Positions 1 to 7,105 of a stretch of 28,041 bases of DNA are shown here, in pieces. The notes beneath the pieces are model-generated. The model had not been told where the DNA came from. It saw nothing but the letters and a program-made list of their open reading frames with translations, and searched no databases. Location of the stretch: the NCBI GenBank assembly GCA_018396615.1, contig JAGTQT010000012.1, positions 1-28,041 of the forward strand. Reading direction: 5' to 3'. Within the stretch, counting starts at the first letter, position 1. Each line of letters starts with the position of its first letter. Origin of the DNA: Candidatus Bathyarchaeota archaeon. Its GTDB lineage: Archaea; Thermoproteota; Bathyarchaeia; Bathyarchaeales; Bathycorpusculaceae. The position numbers and the translations under genes are program-made.

Positions 1-17
1 GCAGAGGATAGGCGTGA

Positions 18-662
18 ATGGATAAGCCATATTTCCATCAGATAGGAAAGGCTAATTTGAAAAACCCTGTCTTCGTGCAGGGTCTTCCAGGCTTTGGGAA
101 CGTTGGAAAGATTGCGGCGAATCTTATGGTGAAGTTTTGCGGGGCTAAGCCTTTTATGGAGCTGTATTCGCCTTCGTTTCCCGACTATGTCTCTGTTAGC
201 TCTAAGGGGATTTGCATATTACCGCGCTACGAGTTTTACGCGGCATCAATGGAGAAGGGTGACTTTATAATAATGACAGGCGACACGCAACCCTCTTTTG
301 ACGACGTTGTCTCGCACTACGTGCTCTGCGGGGAAGTGCTGGACTTTGCTGAGAAGCACCAGTGCAAATTCATTGTAACAGTCGGCGGCGTACCGATAAC
401 TGAGGAGAAAGCTCAAGTTTATGTGGCTGGGACTACACCGAGGATAGCGTTGGAGTTTATGGAAAAAGGCGCAGTAATATACAGCAAAGGCAGAATTGTT
501 GGAGCCACTGGACTTATGCTTGGTCTCGCAAAAGAACGCGGCATTGAGGGCTTATGCCTTCTGGGCGCGACAACCGGTTTTCAAGCAGATCGAGGCGCAG
601 GGTTTGCCGTTTTCAAGTTTCTGATGAAAGCGCTGGGCTACGATGTAAAGGAAGGGTTATAA
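18..662 (+). CDS. PAC2-family protein (proteasome assembly chaperone-like)
   Basis: A 214-residue soluble protein of the PAC2 family, archaeal relatives of the eukaryotic proteasome assembly chaperone 2. The N-terminal segment with the glycine-rich QGLPGFGNVGK stretch (about residues 21-31), the central GDTQPS motif and the IVTVGGVP strand are typical of the fold. The biochemical role of archaeal members is not settled, so a function in proteasome assembly is only a family-based suggestion. The start is supported by stop codons in frame just upstream (positions 9-11 and 15-17) and by a purine-rich GAGGATAGG site. The protein is slightly shorter than many relatives. A small membrane protein gene follows after a 43-base gap. 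Confidence 0.85.
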   Translation: MDKPYFHQIGKANLKNPVFVQGLPGFGNVGKIAANLMVKFCGAKPFMELYSPSFPDYVSVSSKGICILPRYEFYAASMEKGDFIIMTGDTQPSFDDVVSHYVLCGEVLDFAEKHQCKFIVTVGGVPITEEKAQVYVAGTTPRIALEFMEKGAVIYSKGRIVGATGLMLGLAKERGIEGLCLLGATTGFQADRGAGFAVFKFLMKALGYDVKEGL

Positions 663-705
663 GCAGAATCACAGATTTTAAGGTCAATGTTGAAGCGTGA
701 AAGCC

Positions 706-948
706 ATGGCGGAAAACGAGAAAACTGATGTAGCCCCGCAAAAAATGGATACGGAATCACGTTTCCGAAAAATACTACTCGTTATTGTGGCGGCGTTTTT
801 GACTTTTGCTGGCCCCACGTATGTCGTATATGTTTTCCTTAATATTCTTGAAATCAACTATTTCATTTCGATGGGCTGCGGGTTTGCCCTATTTATTATT
901 GGCATGGTGCTTCTCTGGTACTTGATTAGACGTAAAAGCATCACTTAA
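706..948 (+). CDS. small two-helix membrane protein
   Basis: An 80-residue protein with a charged N-terminus followed by two predicted membrane helices (about residues 23-44 and 51-73) and a short basic C-terminal tail (RRKS), which suggests the C-terminus is cytoplasmic. I do not recognise a family. A GTG at 697 could add three residues. I prefer the ATG at 706 because a TATA-like ATTTTAAG at 675-682 would place the transcription start at about 704, giving a nearly leaderless message. There is no clear Shine-Dalgarno site. It is probably expressed separately from the PAC2 gene upstream. Confidence 0.6.
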   Translation: MAENEKTDVAPQKMDTESRFRKILLVIVAAFLTFAGPTYVVYVFLNILEINYFISMGCGFALFIIGMVLLWYLIRRKSIT

Positions 949-1097
949 GCTTCTGCTTTATGTCGTAACTGCTCTTTTGCCTCAGATACCCCAGGGTACA
1001 TCACAGTCTCAGGTAAATGACCTCTTCATCGGCGTTTTTAGAATGACTTTGGCAGGTATTAAGAGTTGTTGAAGCATCGGGGGGTTTTGCAGTAACG

Positions 1098-1105
1098 CAT
1101 ATAAG
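1098..1105 (+). promoter_or_regulatory. TATA box of the RHH regulator gene
   Basis: CATATAAG lies 24-31 bases before the ATG at 1129. Archaeal transcription normally starts about 26 bases after the box centre, here about 1128, so the message would be leaderless and start at that ATG. This argues against the upstream ATG at 1108, which would sit inside the promoter spacer. Confidence 0.55.
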
Positions 1106-1128
1106 ATATGCTGATAGATATACCTGCT

Positions 1129-1722
1129 ATGCAAGAAGAAAAGGCAAAGAGACTCGAAGAAATCATGGCCAAGAATGGGCCGTCAGCCAAGAGAACAACA
1201 ATAATACTTGACAAGGAAGAACGAGAATTCGTTGATTCCCTCATCCGCGAAGGCAAAGAGCCTGGAATCAAACCTTTAATTTCCAAGATGCTTGACGTCT
1301 ACCGGAGCATGATGATCTATGATTGGCGTTTTCCAGGAGAGTACTATTGTGGGATAAGCCGTGTAGCTTTCGTAAATGTGGAGCTTGTGAATATTCTTAT
1401 TCAACAGATTCCCGTAGAGAAGTGGCGCAGCATTGGTCGAAGTATGGGGGAGGCAGCGAAAATTTCAATGGAGGCAACAATTGGCATCCAAACGTCTACT
1501 CCGAATAGTTGGTCGGATATTTTCAAGAGACTCAGAGTTCAGGGGTTTGGGGACTTTTATCTGAAAGACAAATACATTCTTGTAAAGGCTCCTTTTATTA
1601 ATGAGGCTGAGATTGCTGCAGGCTTTATTGAGGGGCTACTTGGTATAGAATTGAATGTCAAGGCTGCAACACCGCCTTTTGTGTTTGAGGTCAAAGAGAA
1701 GCCTGATGCAACAAGCAAATAA
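1129..1722 (+). CDS. ribbon-helix-helix regulator with possible V4R-like ligand domain
   Basis: A 197-residue protein. Residues about 21-62 have a ribbon-helix-helix layout: a short basic strand (KRTTIILD), a helix with EEREFVDSLI, a GIKP turn and a second helix. The C-terminal two thirds ends in a pattern resembling V4R (4-vinyl reductase) small-molecule-binding domains: a GFGDFYL strand, a region of alternating hydrophobic residues, then AAGFIEGLLG followed by FVFEV. This resemblance is by eye and not certain, and the cysteines often found in V4R are absent. I infer a one-component transcription factor with a C-terminal sensor. The start at 1129 is chosen from the TATA box; the ATG at 1108 would add seven residues. 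It lies 38 bases upstream of the radical SAM gene. Confidence 0.6.
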   Translation: MQEEKAKRLEEIMAKNGPSAKRTTIILDKEEREFVDSLIREGKEPGIKPLISKMLDVYRSMMIYDWRFPGEYYCGISRVAFVNVELVNILIQQIPVEKWRSIGRSMGEAAKISMEATIGIQTSTPNSWSDIFKRLRVQGFGDFYLKDKYILVKAPFINEAEIAAGFIEGLLGIELNVKAATPPFVFEVKEKPDATSK

Positions 1723-1760
1723 ATGCTGGCGTAGGTAGATTGACATTGGAGCGAGATTCA

Positions 1761-2816
1761 ATGTCGCTGCATGAGGCTATGCTTTACGAGAAACTGGAAA
1801 AGAAGAAGGTTAGGTGTTTTCTTTGTGGCAGAAGATGTGTCATTAACAAGGATGGAACAGGCTTCTGTCTTGTTAGAAGAAACGAGGAAGGTGTGCTTTA
1901 CTCTCTTGTTTACGGGAAGGCTATATCCGCGGGGGTTGATCCAATCGAGAAGAAGCCGCTTTCGCATTTTAATCCTGGTTCCTTGGCGCTGTCGATTGCC
2001 ACTGTTGGCTGCAATTTCCGCTGCCAGTTCTGCGATAACTGGATGATAAGTCAAGAAAAGAAAATGGCTGGCAAGGATTTTCCTCCAGGAGAGGTTGTTA
2101 AGGCTGCAAGGGATCACTGGTGCCAAGGGATAAGCTACACGTACACGGAACCTACGATATTTTTTGAGTACGCGTTTGACACGGCGAAGCTTGCGCGTCA
2201 GGTTGGGTTTTTTAATACTTTTGTTACGAATGGGTATATGACTCCTGAAGCGGTGAAGGCGATTGCGCCTTATCTTGACGCGGCAACGGTTGACTTTAAA
2301 GGTGGCGGGGATCCGGAGTTTTACAAGGTTTTCTCTTCTGTGCCTTCTGTTGAGCCAATCTACGCTGCTTTAAGGGAGATGAAGAGGAATGATATACATA
2401 TCGAGATTACAAATTTGATTGTGCCGAAGACTGGGGATTCGTTGGAGCAGATAGGCAGGCTGGCTTCTTGGATTAGAGATGCGTTGGGGAGGGATACTCC
2501 GTTTCATCTTCTCCGTTTTCATCCAGACTATCAGATGACGACAACTCAGGCTACGCCTATAGAGACTTTGGAGAAGGCTTACATGGTGTCGAAAGAGGCT
2601 GGGCTTAACTATGTGTATATTGGCAACGTGCCAGGGCATCCGTGTGAGAGCACTTATTGTCCGAACTGTAATGAGTTGGTTGTGAAGCGTTTTGGTTTTG
2701 AGATTACTAAGTGGGGTTTGACGAGGGATATGCGTTGTCCGGTGTGTGGTCACCAGATTCCGATTCGGGGAAGTTTGCATGCTGGTGGGCGCAGCTACCC
2801 GTTTGCGCTATTCTAG
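1761..2816 (+). CDS. amrS: radical SAM protein, AmmeMemoRadiSam/PflA-like
   Basis: A 351-residue radical SAM enzyme of the pyruvate-formate-lyase-activase-like family COG1180, best matching the radical SAM member of the AmmeMemoRadiSam trio. The cluster-binding motif CxxxCxxC is C84-NFR-C88-QF-C91. An N-terminal cysteine cluster (C19, C22, C26, C36) precedes it, and a C-terminal zinc-ribbon-like part has two further CPxC pairs. The substrate is unknown for the family. The other two members of the trio (AmmeMemo proteins) are not in this window. The start at 1761 has GGAG ten bases upstream; a TTG at 1740 is a weaker alternative. The second half uses strikingly T- and G-ending codons, unlike the related gene at 4340. 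Confidence 0.85.
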   Translation: MSLHEAMLYEKLEKKKVRCFLCGRRCVINKDGTGFCLVRRNEEGVLYSLVYGKAISAGVDPIEKKPLSHFNPGSLALSIATVGCNFRCQFCDNWMISQEKKMAGKDFPPGEVVKAARDHWCQGISYTYTEPTIFFEYAFDTAKLARQVGFFNTFVTNGYMTPEAVKAIAPYLDAATVDFKGGGDPEFYKVFSSVPSVEPIYAALREMKRNDIHIEITNLIVPKTGDSLEQIGRLASWIRDALGRDTPFHLLRFHPDYQMTTTQATPIETLEKAYMVSKEAGLNYVYIGNVPGHPCESTYCPNCNELVVKRFGFEITKWGLTRDMRCPVCGHQIPIRGSLHAGGRSYPFALF

Positions 2817-3228
2817 ATTCGATGCTGTGCGGGAAAAGTTTTGTTAGGTTCAAGAGTTTAACCCCCTTATATATACCCCTATTTTGTAGTCTGTTGGATT
2901 AGGTAGAACTTTATTATGAAGTTTCAATGTGAGCCTTGGCAGCGTAGGTGTCTGAGGTTTGGTGTAGGCAAATCGGTATGATATGTTAGATTATATTTGT
3001 TGAATCTGTCTCTCTTTCGACGATGCTAGTGTAGATGCTGATAGGTGTATGGTGTTTGCACAGAAGAGAACGGCTACAAGCATCGCTGTTGATATGATCT
3101 TCAGTCGACTTGCTGTTTCTTTGATGAAGATTTGGGGAGAAAAAAGAATGCGTCTGAAAGGATTATGCCCACCCAGAAACCAGTCAGTAACCTCAAAGTG
3201 CTACTGGAGAGGAAGAAAAAAAAGAATA
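2817..3228. other. intergenic stretch without a supported gene
   Basis: About 410 bases between the radical SAM gene and the end of the membrane-protein pair. An 81-codon plus-strand frame starts at 3049, but its composition is not protein-like and it runs antisense into the membrane gene, so I do not call it. I found no tRNA or structured RNA. The only notable item is a strong promoter-like element at 2862-2879. Confidence 0.5.
2862..2879 (+). promoter_or_regulatory. orphan BRE/TATA-like promoter element
   Basis: Five C residues, then TTATATATA (2867-2875) and four C residues: an ideal archaeal TATA core. It is 46 bases downstream of a stop codon and no convincing gene follows. Transcription would start at about 2897. 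A 21-codon frame from the ATG at 2916 is the only short frame there. A similar element lies at 14877-14890. Confidence 0.35.
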
Positions 3229-3507
3229 TTACTGGATGGTGAAGCTTGCGTAGGAAACAATCAATATTTCATCCATCTTACTATTTTTATATAACTGAGT
3301 TATGATCAAATAGTTGACAGTAAATGCGCAAATTGCCAAGATTGCTGTAGTTATAGGTAAGTTGCCAACATTAGGGTTAGTAGAGTAAATCTCTGCGATC
3401 CAAAAGAAGACGCCAATAGTCAACTCTCCACCTATTATTATTAACGACATAGCAAAGAGTGCCTTCCCAGTTGTTTCAGATCTTTTTTCCTCATTTTTTC
3501 CCTTCAT
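3229..3507 (-). CDS. small membrane protein, second gene of a membrane pair
   Basis: A 92-residue protein with a basic hydrophilic N-terminus (MKGKNEEKRSE) and two to three hydrophobic segments (about residues 15-40 and 50-72). No family is recognised. The start at 3507 is fixed by a near-perfect Shine-Dalgarno site, AAGGAGGA at 3518-3525, inside the end of the upstream gene. The longer frame opening at 3564 lacks such a site. It overlaps the upstream gene by 17 bases, so the two are translationally coupled and probably form a membrane complex or a two-part transporter-like unit, by inference only. Confidence 0.6.
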   Translation of the reverse strand: MKGKNEEKRSETTGKALFAMSLIIIGGELTIGVFFWIAEIYSTNPNVGNLPITTAILAICAFTVNYLIITQLYKNSKMDEILIVSYASFTIQ

Positions 3508-4036
3508 AACCCAAAAATCCTCCTTGCCTTGAGCCTTTATATTCTGCATGTGCTCGACTAGCAAAACAATAAAGAGATTTGGAAAGCTGTGTTATCTCAG
3601 CGGCATCCGGCAGATCCTTTTGTTTTACTAGAATGATAGTGTAGGTTGCGACTGGTAAAATATGCAGTTCTCCAAAAAAGTATAGCCAAACTAACATTGT
3701 CTCGCTTGATAACCATGATATTCCAAAGAACAGCAAGATCAGTGGTATGCCAACACCTATTGACGATATTATGATTCTGTGTCTGAGAGATCTTTTTTTA
3801 AGAAAACCATTTATCGTTATATATGCTAGGGCTAAATGGCCGAGTCCCCATAGGATGCTTATTCTCCATGGAAATCCATGGGTAAGTGGCATGTAACTGG
3901 CATTTATTACGAACATACCGAAGTTGTAATTGAGTATTTTCCATAAGGCAAAAATGCTGAATCCAAGTAATACAACATAATTAATAAACAACGCTACGAA
4001 GCCTATGTTGGCGAACAATCGCTTCGCCGTTTCCAA
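3491..4036 (-). CDS. four-helix membrane protein, first gene of a membrane pair
   Basis: A 181-residue protein with about four predicted membrane helices: near residues 8-32, 57-78, 84-106 and 111-134. A hydrophilic basic C-terminal tail follows (about residues 137-181). No family is recognised. The start is a TTG with GGGG five bases upstream, and AT-rich TATA candidates lie near 4072-4097. It overlaps the 92-residue membrane protein gene. The pair sits in an AT-rich stretch between two plus-strand radical SAM genes, which may mean it was inserted as a unit. Confidence 0.6.
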   Translation of the reverse strand: METAKRLFANIGFVALFINYVVLLGFSIFALWKILNYNFGMFVINASYMPLTHGFPWRISILWGLGHLALAYITINGFLKKRSLRHRIIISSIGVGIPLILLFFGISWLSSETMLVWLYFFGELHILPVATYTIILVKQKDLPDAAEITQLSKSLYCFASRAHAEYKGSRQGGFLGYEGKK

Positions 4037-4339
4037 TGTTCCCCTTTTCCAACGATTTCTCTGATGAACTCATTTATAAAAAAAGATGATATATATGAAT
4101 TTTAATTATACCAAAGTTTGCAATTCTGGATCTCATTTATAGTATGAATTTCTCCGAGATCGCAACCTTTTTCGCAGCTTGACTTTTACGAACAGACCAA
4201 TTTCGGATAATGCTTGTCCGCACAATGAAGCTAGGTTCATCATTCTTAGGAGACAGCGACTTCAATAGGAGTCATTAAACCCAAAGTGTTTTGCGTCTTG
4301 TTTTAATATTCCCTTGCTCATGAACTTTGTTGAAGGATA
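4037..4339. other. divergent intergenic region, AT-rich
   Basis: About 300 bases between the minus-strand membrane pair and the plus-strand radical SAM gene. It is AT-rich near 4072-4115 (promoter-like for the membrane pair). TTTTAATATT near 4300 is a TATA candidate about 35 bases before the radical SAM start. I found no RNA gene or coding frame. Confidence 0.5.
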
Positions 4340-5431
4340 ATGTGGAAATTTCTCCGCTCAGACGCTGTCGCCGTTTTAGACGATCGGTATGTGCAAAGAA
4401 GCCTAGCCAGATACCTTGCTGTCATGCAGGATAAGAAACCAGCAAAGTTTCTGCTAGCCAAGGCACTCCAAGCCAATTTCAGCAAACAAGACTCTTTAGA
4501 AAAGCTTTGGCAGGAACATGTGCGGCTTACAGCGGCGTTTCCAAGCTTTGAAGCAGAAACTGACACGAAAAAGAAAGCACTCCAAAACTCGTCAGATCTT
4601 GGAAAGTCTTATCTGGACTTGAAGATAGAGATCGCGGACAGAATTCTTCGCGAATGCCGTTTTTGCACTCGGCAATGCAGAGTCAACAGAACGGAAGCGC
4701 AAGTGGGCTACTGCGGATGCGGAGACAAACCCGTAGTCTCAAGCATTTTCGAGCACATGGGCGAGGAACCTGAACTCGTGCCTTCCGGCACCATATTCAC
4801 GATGGGCTGCACAATGCGCTGCAAACACTGCCAAAACTGGACAATTTCTCAGTGGCAGGAAAAAGGAGAAATCTACCAGCCGAAGCAACTTGCCCAAGAA
4901 GTCGAAAACCTCCGCGCCAATGGGTGCAGGAACGTGAACCTTGTAGGTGGAGAACCTACACCGTGGCTTAAACATTGGCTCGAAACATTCAAACAAGTCA
5001 ACATCAACATTCCCGTGGTCTGGAACTCAAACAGCTACTACAGCCCCGAAACCGCGCAGCTCCTCGCCGGATTCTCAGACGTTTACCTCCTAGACTTCAA
5101 GTACGGACCAGGGGACTGTGCTGCAAGAATTTCTGATGCACCAGACTACTGGCAGGTTTGTACACGCAATCACCTTGAAGCCAAGAAGCACGGCGAACTG
5201 ATAATCCGCGTCCTCGTCTTGCCTGGCCATTTGGAATGCTGCACAAAGCCCGTTTTGAAATGGATAGCGGAAAACCTAGGCACGGAAACCAGAATCAACA
5301 TAATGTTTCAGTACCGTCCCGAATGGAAGGCACATGAGGTTCCTGAGCTACGCAGAAGACTTACACGAGACGAGATGGAAAAGGCTTTGCAGCTTGCCCG
5401 AGACGCTGGGCTGATTAACTACTTAACTTGA
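4340..5431 (+). CDS. radical SAM protein, PflX/COG1313-like with N-terminal extension
   Basis: A 363-residue radical SAM protein related to pyruvate-formate-lyase activases of the COG1313 type. The iron-sulfur motif is C157-TMR-C161-KH-C164. It is preceded by an N-terminal cysteine set (C106, C109, C113, C125, C127), and followed by the NLVGGEP SAM-binding strand and a conserved LLDFKYGP strand. The first about 100 residues are an added helical region not needed for the core fold. The substrate is unknown. The upstream AAGGAT sits very close to the ATG. It is a distant paralogue of the protein at 1761-2816 and differs in codon style (C- and A-ending codons). A zinc-ribbon gene follows 59 bases downstream. 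Confidence 0.85.
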   Translation: MWKFLRSDAVAVLDDRYVQRSLARYLAVMQDKKPAKFLLAKALQANFSKQDSLEKLWQEHVRLTAAFPSFEAETDTKKKALQNSSDLGKSYLDLKIEIADRILRECRFCTRQCRVNRTEAQVGYCGCGDKPVVSSIFEHMGEEPELVPSGTIFTMGCTMRCKHCQNWTISQWQEKGEIYQPKQLAQEVENLRANGCRNVNLVGGEPTPWLKHWLETFKQVNINIPVVWNSNSYYSPETAQLLAGFSDVYLLDFKYGPGDCAARISDAPDYWQVCTRNHLEAKKHGELIIRVLVLPGHLECCTKPVLKWIAENLGTETRINIMFQYRPEWKAHEVPELRRRLTRDEMEKALQLARDAGLINYLT

Positions 5432-5490
5432 GCATGCAAAGCGAAACCTATTTCACAGAGCCCATCCACTTCTAGAAGACAAAGTGAACA

Positions 5491-5700
5491 ATGATGACCT
5501 ACTGCCCTGAATGCGGCGGAGAAATGCAATACATGATAGCGACAAAACACTATGTTTGTAAAAGCTGCGGGCTTTCAGTGACACAGCAGGAGCTAATGGA
5601 ACTGCGGGAGAAGCTGCGTCCCTCTTTCGAGACAGAAGAGGACGAACAGCAGAAGCGGAAAAAAGAATACCTCAAATGGTGGCTAAGCAAGAAAAAATAG
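5491..5700 (+). CDS. small zinc-ribbon protein
   Basis: A 69-residue protein with one zinc ribbon at the N-terminus: CPEC (residues 5-8) and CKSC (residues 23-26). A charged, probably helical tail rich in Glu and Lys ends in WWLSKKK. Similar small zinc-ribbon proteins are common in archaea, where they may bind nucleic acid or protein partners; the role here is unknown. Two ATG codons are adjacent (5491 and 5494). It lies between the radical SAM gene and the CinA-like gene in the same direction, so cotranscription is likely. Confidence 0.7.
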   Translation: MMTYCPECGGEMQYMIATKHYVCKSCGLSVTQQELMELREKLRPSFETEEDEQQKRKKEYLKWWLSKKK

Positions 5701-5783
5701 GCAGAAAACCCGGCTTTTCAAACAAGAACCTAGCAAATAGCATAAAAGACCTCTCTTCTAACACTACAATGGAGAAAACGCAG

Positions 5784-6611
5784 ATGACTAGGCACGCGGA
5801 AATACTCTGCATAGGCAACGAGCTTCTCATCGGAAAAACAGTCAACACCAACGCAACATGGCTGGCAAAACAGGCTACATCGCTTGGAATAACAGTCAAG
5901 CGAGTAACCGTAATCGGAGACAACATCAAAGAAATCGCAGCCGCAGTAAAAGAAGCACTGGCACGAAAACCCCGCTTTTTAATCACGACAGGAGGACTCG
6001 GACCAACTTTTGACGACATGACCTTAGAAGGAATCGCCAAGGCGCTCAACATTAAACTCAAAGTCAACGCACAGGCCTTGAGCATGATAAAAGCAAGGTA
6101 CGAAGCCTACTGCAGAGAAAAACGAATACCAACCGCTGAGCTGACCCCGCCGAGAGTGAAAATGGCGATACTTCCAGAAGGCGCTGAACCCTTAAGAAAC
6201 AGCGTCGGCACAGCGCCAGGCGTGAAACTAAAGGTTGGGCAAACGCATATGTTTATTTTGCCCGGCGTTCCCCCTGAAATGAAGGCTATTTTCGAAGAAT
6301 CTGTGGTGCCTGTTCTGAAAAAGTCGGCTGGCAAGCATGCCTTTTTTGAAAAAAGCATGTTTGTTAGCAATATTGTTGAGTCGTCTCTGGCTCCGCTGAT
6401 TGACCTTGTCATGCGTGAGAATCCACATGTGTATGTTAAATCGCACGTTTATACAAAAGACGAGTTAGCGGGCGAGGATGCTCGTAAGCTGATAGAACTT
6501 CATCTTTCAACGAAAACAAGAAGCCAAAGGATGGCGCAAAAACTTCTTGAACACGCGGCTAGCCAGCTGGCAAAACTTGTAGCAGATAATGATGGCAAAG
6601 TGGAACCTTAA
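5784..6611 (+). CDS. CinA/MoaB-like molybdopterin-binding-domain protein
   Basis: A 275-residue protein of the COG1058 family, the MoCF-biosynthesis (MoaB/Mog-like) domain found at the N-terminus of CinA. Archaeal members are annotated as nicotinamide mononucleotide deamidase-related or competence/damage-inducible proteins. The hallmark is the TTGGLGPTFDDMT motif (about residues 65-77), followed by the FILPGVPPEM motif. The separate CinA C-terminal amidase domain is absent. I chose the ATG at 5784 because GGAG lies nine bases before it; the ATG at 5769 lacks a site. The plus-strand base composition changes inside the gene: A+C-rich to about 6230, then G+T-rich to about 6480. Confidence 0.8.
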   Translation: MTRHAEILCIGNELLIGKTVNTNATWLAKQATSLGITVKRVTVIGDNIKEIAAAVKEALARKPRFLITTGGLGPTFDDMTLEGIAKALNIKLKVNAQALSMIKARYEAYCREKRIPTAELTPPRVKMAILPEGAEPLRNSVGTAPGVKLKVGQTHMFILPGVPPEMKAIFEESVVPVLKKSAGKHAFFEKSMFVSNIVESSLAPLIDLVMRENPHVYVKSHVYTKDELAGEDARKLIELHLSTKTRSQRMAQKLLEHAASQLAKLVADNDGKVEP

Positions 6612-6632
6612 GTTTTCCCGTGTCCCGTTAAG

Positions 6633-6641
6633 CCTTAAATA
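6633..6641 (+). promoter_or_regulatory. TATA box of the thioredoxin-fold-like gene
   Basis: CCTTAAATA lies 27-35 bases before the ATG at 6668. The predicted transcription start near 6663 gives a leader of about five bases, which explains the lack of a Shine-Dalgarno site. Confidence 0.5.
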
Positions 6642-6667
6642 GGTTTCACAACACAGCTTTTACTACC

Positions 6668-6991
6668 ATGAGAACAATAGAAGTTTACATCAGAAGTGAA
6701 GAAAAATTGAAACCCTTCGCTGATGGAGACTATTCAGTGTACGACGTGCATCCATGCTGGGCAAAATACAGCGTTGAAAAACATCTTTCTCCTACTGACC
6801 GAGAAGCCTTAGACACTTTAATGACAGTAGCCAAAGAGAAAGACCTCTGCATTAGAGTTTACGATGTTGCAACGAGAAGAGGCCGATTGATCGCGGCTTT
6901 AAAAGGCATAAGAAAGGTACCTGCCATGATCATTGGAAAAAGGAAGATAGAAGGCATACCTGCAAAAGAAAGGCTTCTTGAACTGCTTTGA
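6668..6991 (+). CDS. thioredoxin/glutaredoxin-fold-like protein without CXXC
   Basis: A 107-residue protein. The C-terminal half reads as a thioredoxin-type fold: a strand with RVYDV, a helix with LIAALKGI, then KVPAMIIGKRKIEG, which looks like the cis-proline strand and the GKR/KIEG hairpin of glutaredoxin-like proteins, and a final helix. There is no CXXC motif. The only cysteines are C30 and C61, so classical dithiol redox chemistry is unlikely. It may be a binding or single-cysteine variant. The fold assignment is by eye and tentative. It has its own promoter and is followed by strong T-runs, so it looks monocistronic. Confidence 0.5.
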   Translation: MRTIEVYIRSEEKLKPFADGDYSVYDVHPCWAKYSVEKHLSPTDREALDTLMTVAKEKDLCIRVYDVATRRGRLIAALKGIRKVPAMIIGKRKIEGIPAKERLLELL

Positions 6992-6996
6992 TAGAC

Positions 6997-7014
6997 TTTT
7001 TTTGAGCTTTTTTT
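6997..7014 (+). terminator. double poly-T terminator
   Basis: Two runs of seven T residues (6997-7003 and 7008-7014) lie directly after the stop codon of the gene at 6668. T-rich tracts without a hairpin are the usual archaeal intrinsic terminators. Confidence 0.65.
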
Positions 7015-7105
7015 GCTGATTAATCGATAAACTGTCTTTCTACTACTGATTAAAGCTTCATAAACGCCATAAATTAGGCTGGAAACAGTATTTCCGCGAA
7101 TAAAA

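Noticed and set aside
1000..1011. Short dyad TACCC-CA-GGGTA
   Set aside because: Five-base arms are expected by chance and it is not placed at a promoter.
2910..3040. Possible C/D-box guide RNA (TATGA- and CTGA-like boxes)
   Set aside because: The boxes deviate from consensus and their spacing is far longer than in archaeal guide RNAs.
3120..3242. Another frame here ends in a Lys-rich, somewhat protein-like stretch
   Set aside because: It has no usable start codon after the upstream stop and no ribosome site.
3049..3294. 81-codon plus-strand frame as a gene
   Set aside because: Composition is not protein-like, there is no promoter or Shine-Dalgarno site, and it runs antisense into the membrane-protein gene.
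3229..4036. The two membrane frames as one gene broken by a frameshift
   Set aside because: A near-perfect Shine-Dalgarno site directly before the second ATG and a short 17-base overlap fit two coupled genes.
5676..5783. N-terminal extension of the CinA-like protein to 5676
   Set aside because: It would overlap the zinc-ribbon gene, is not part of the family domain, and the ATG at 5784 has a good ribosome site.
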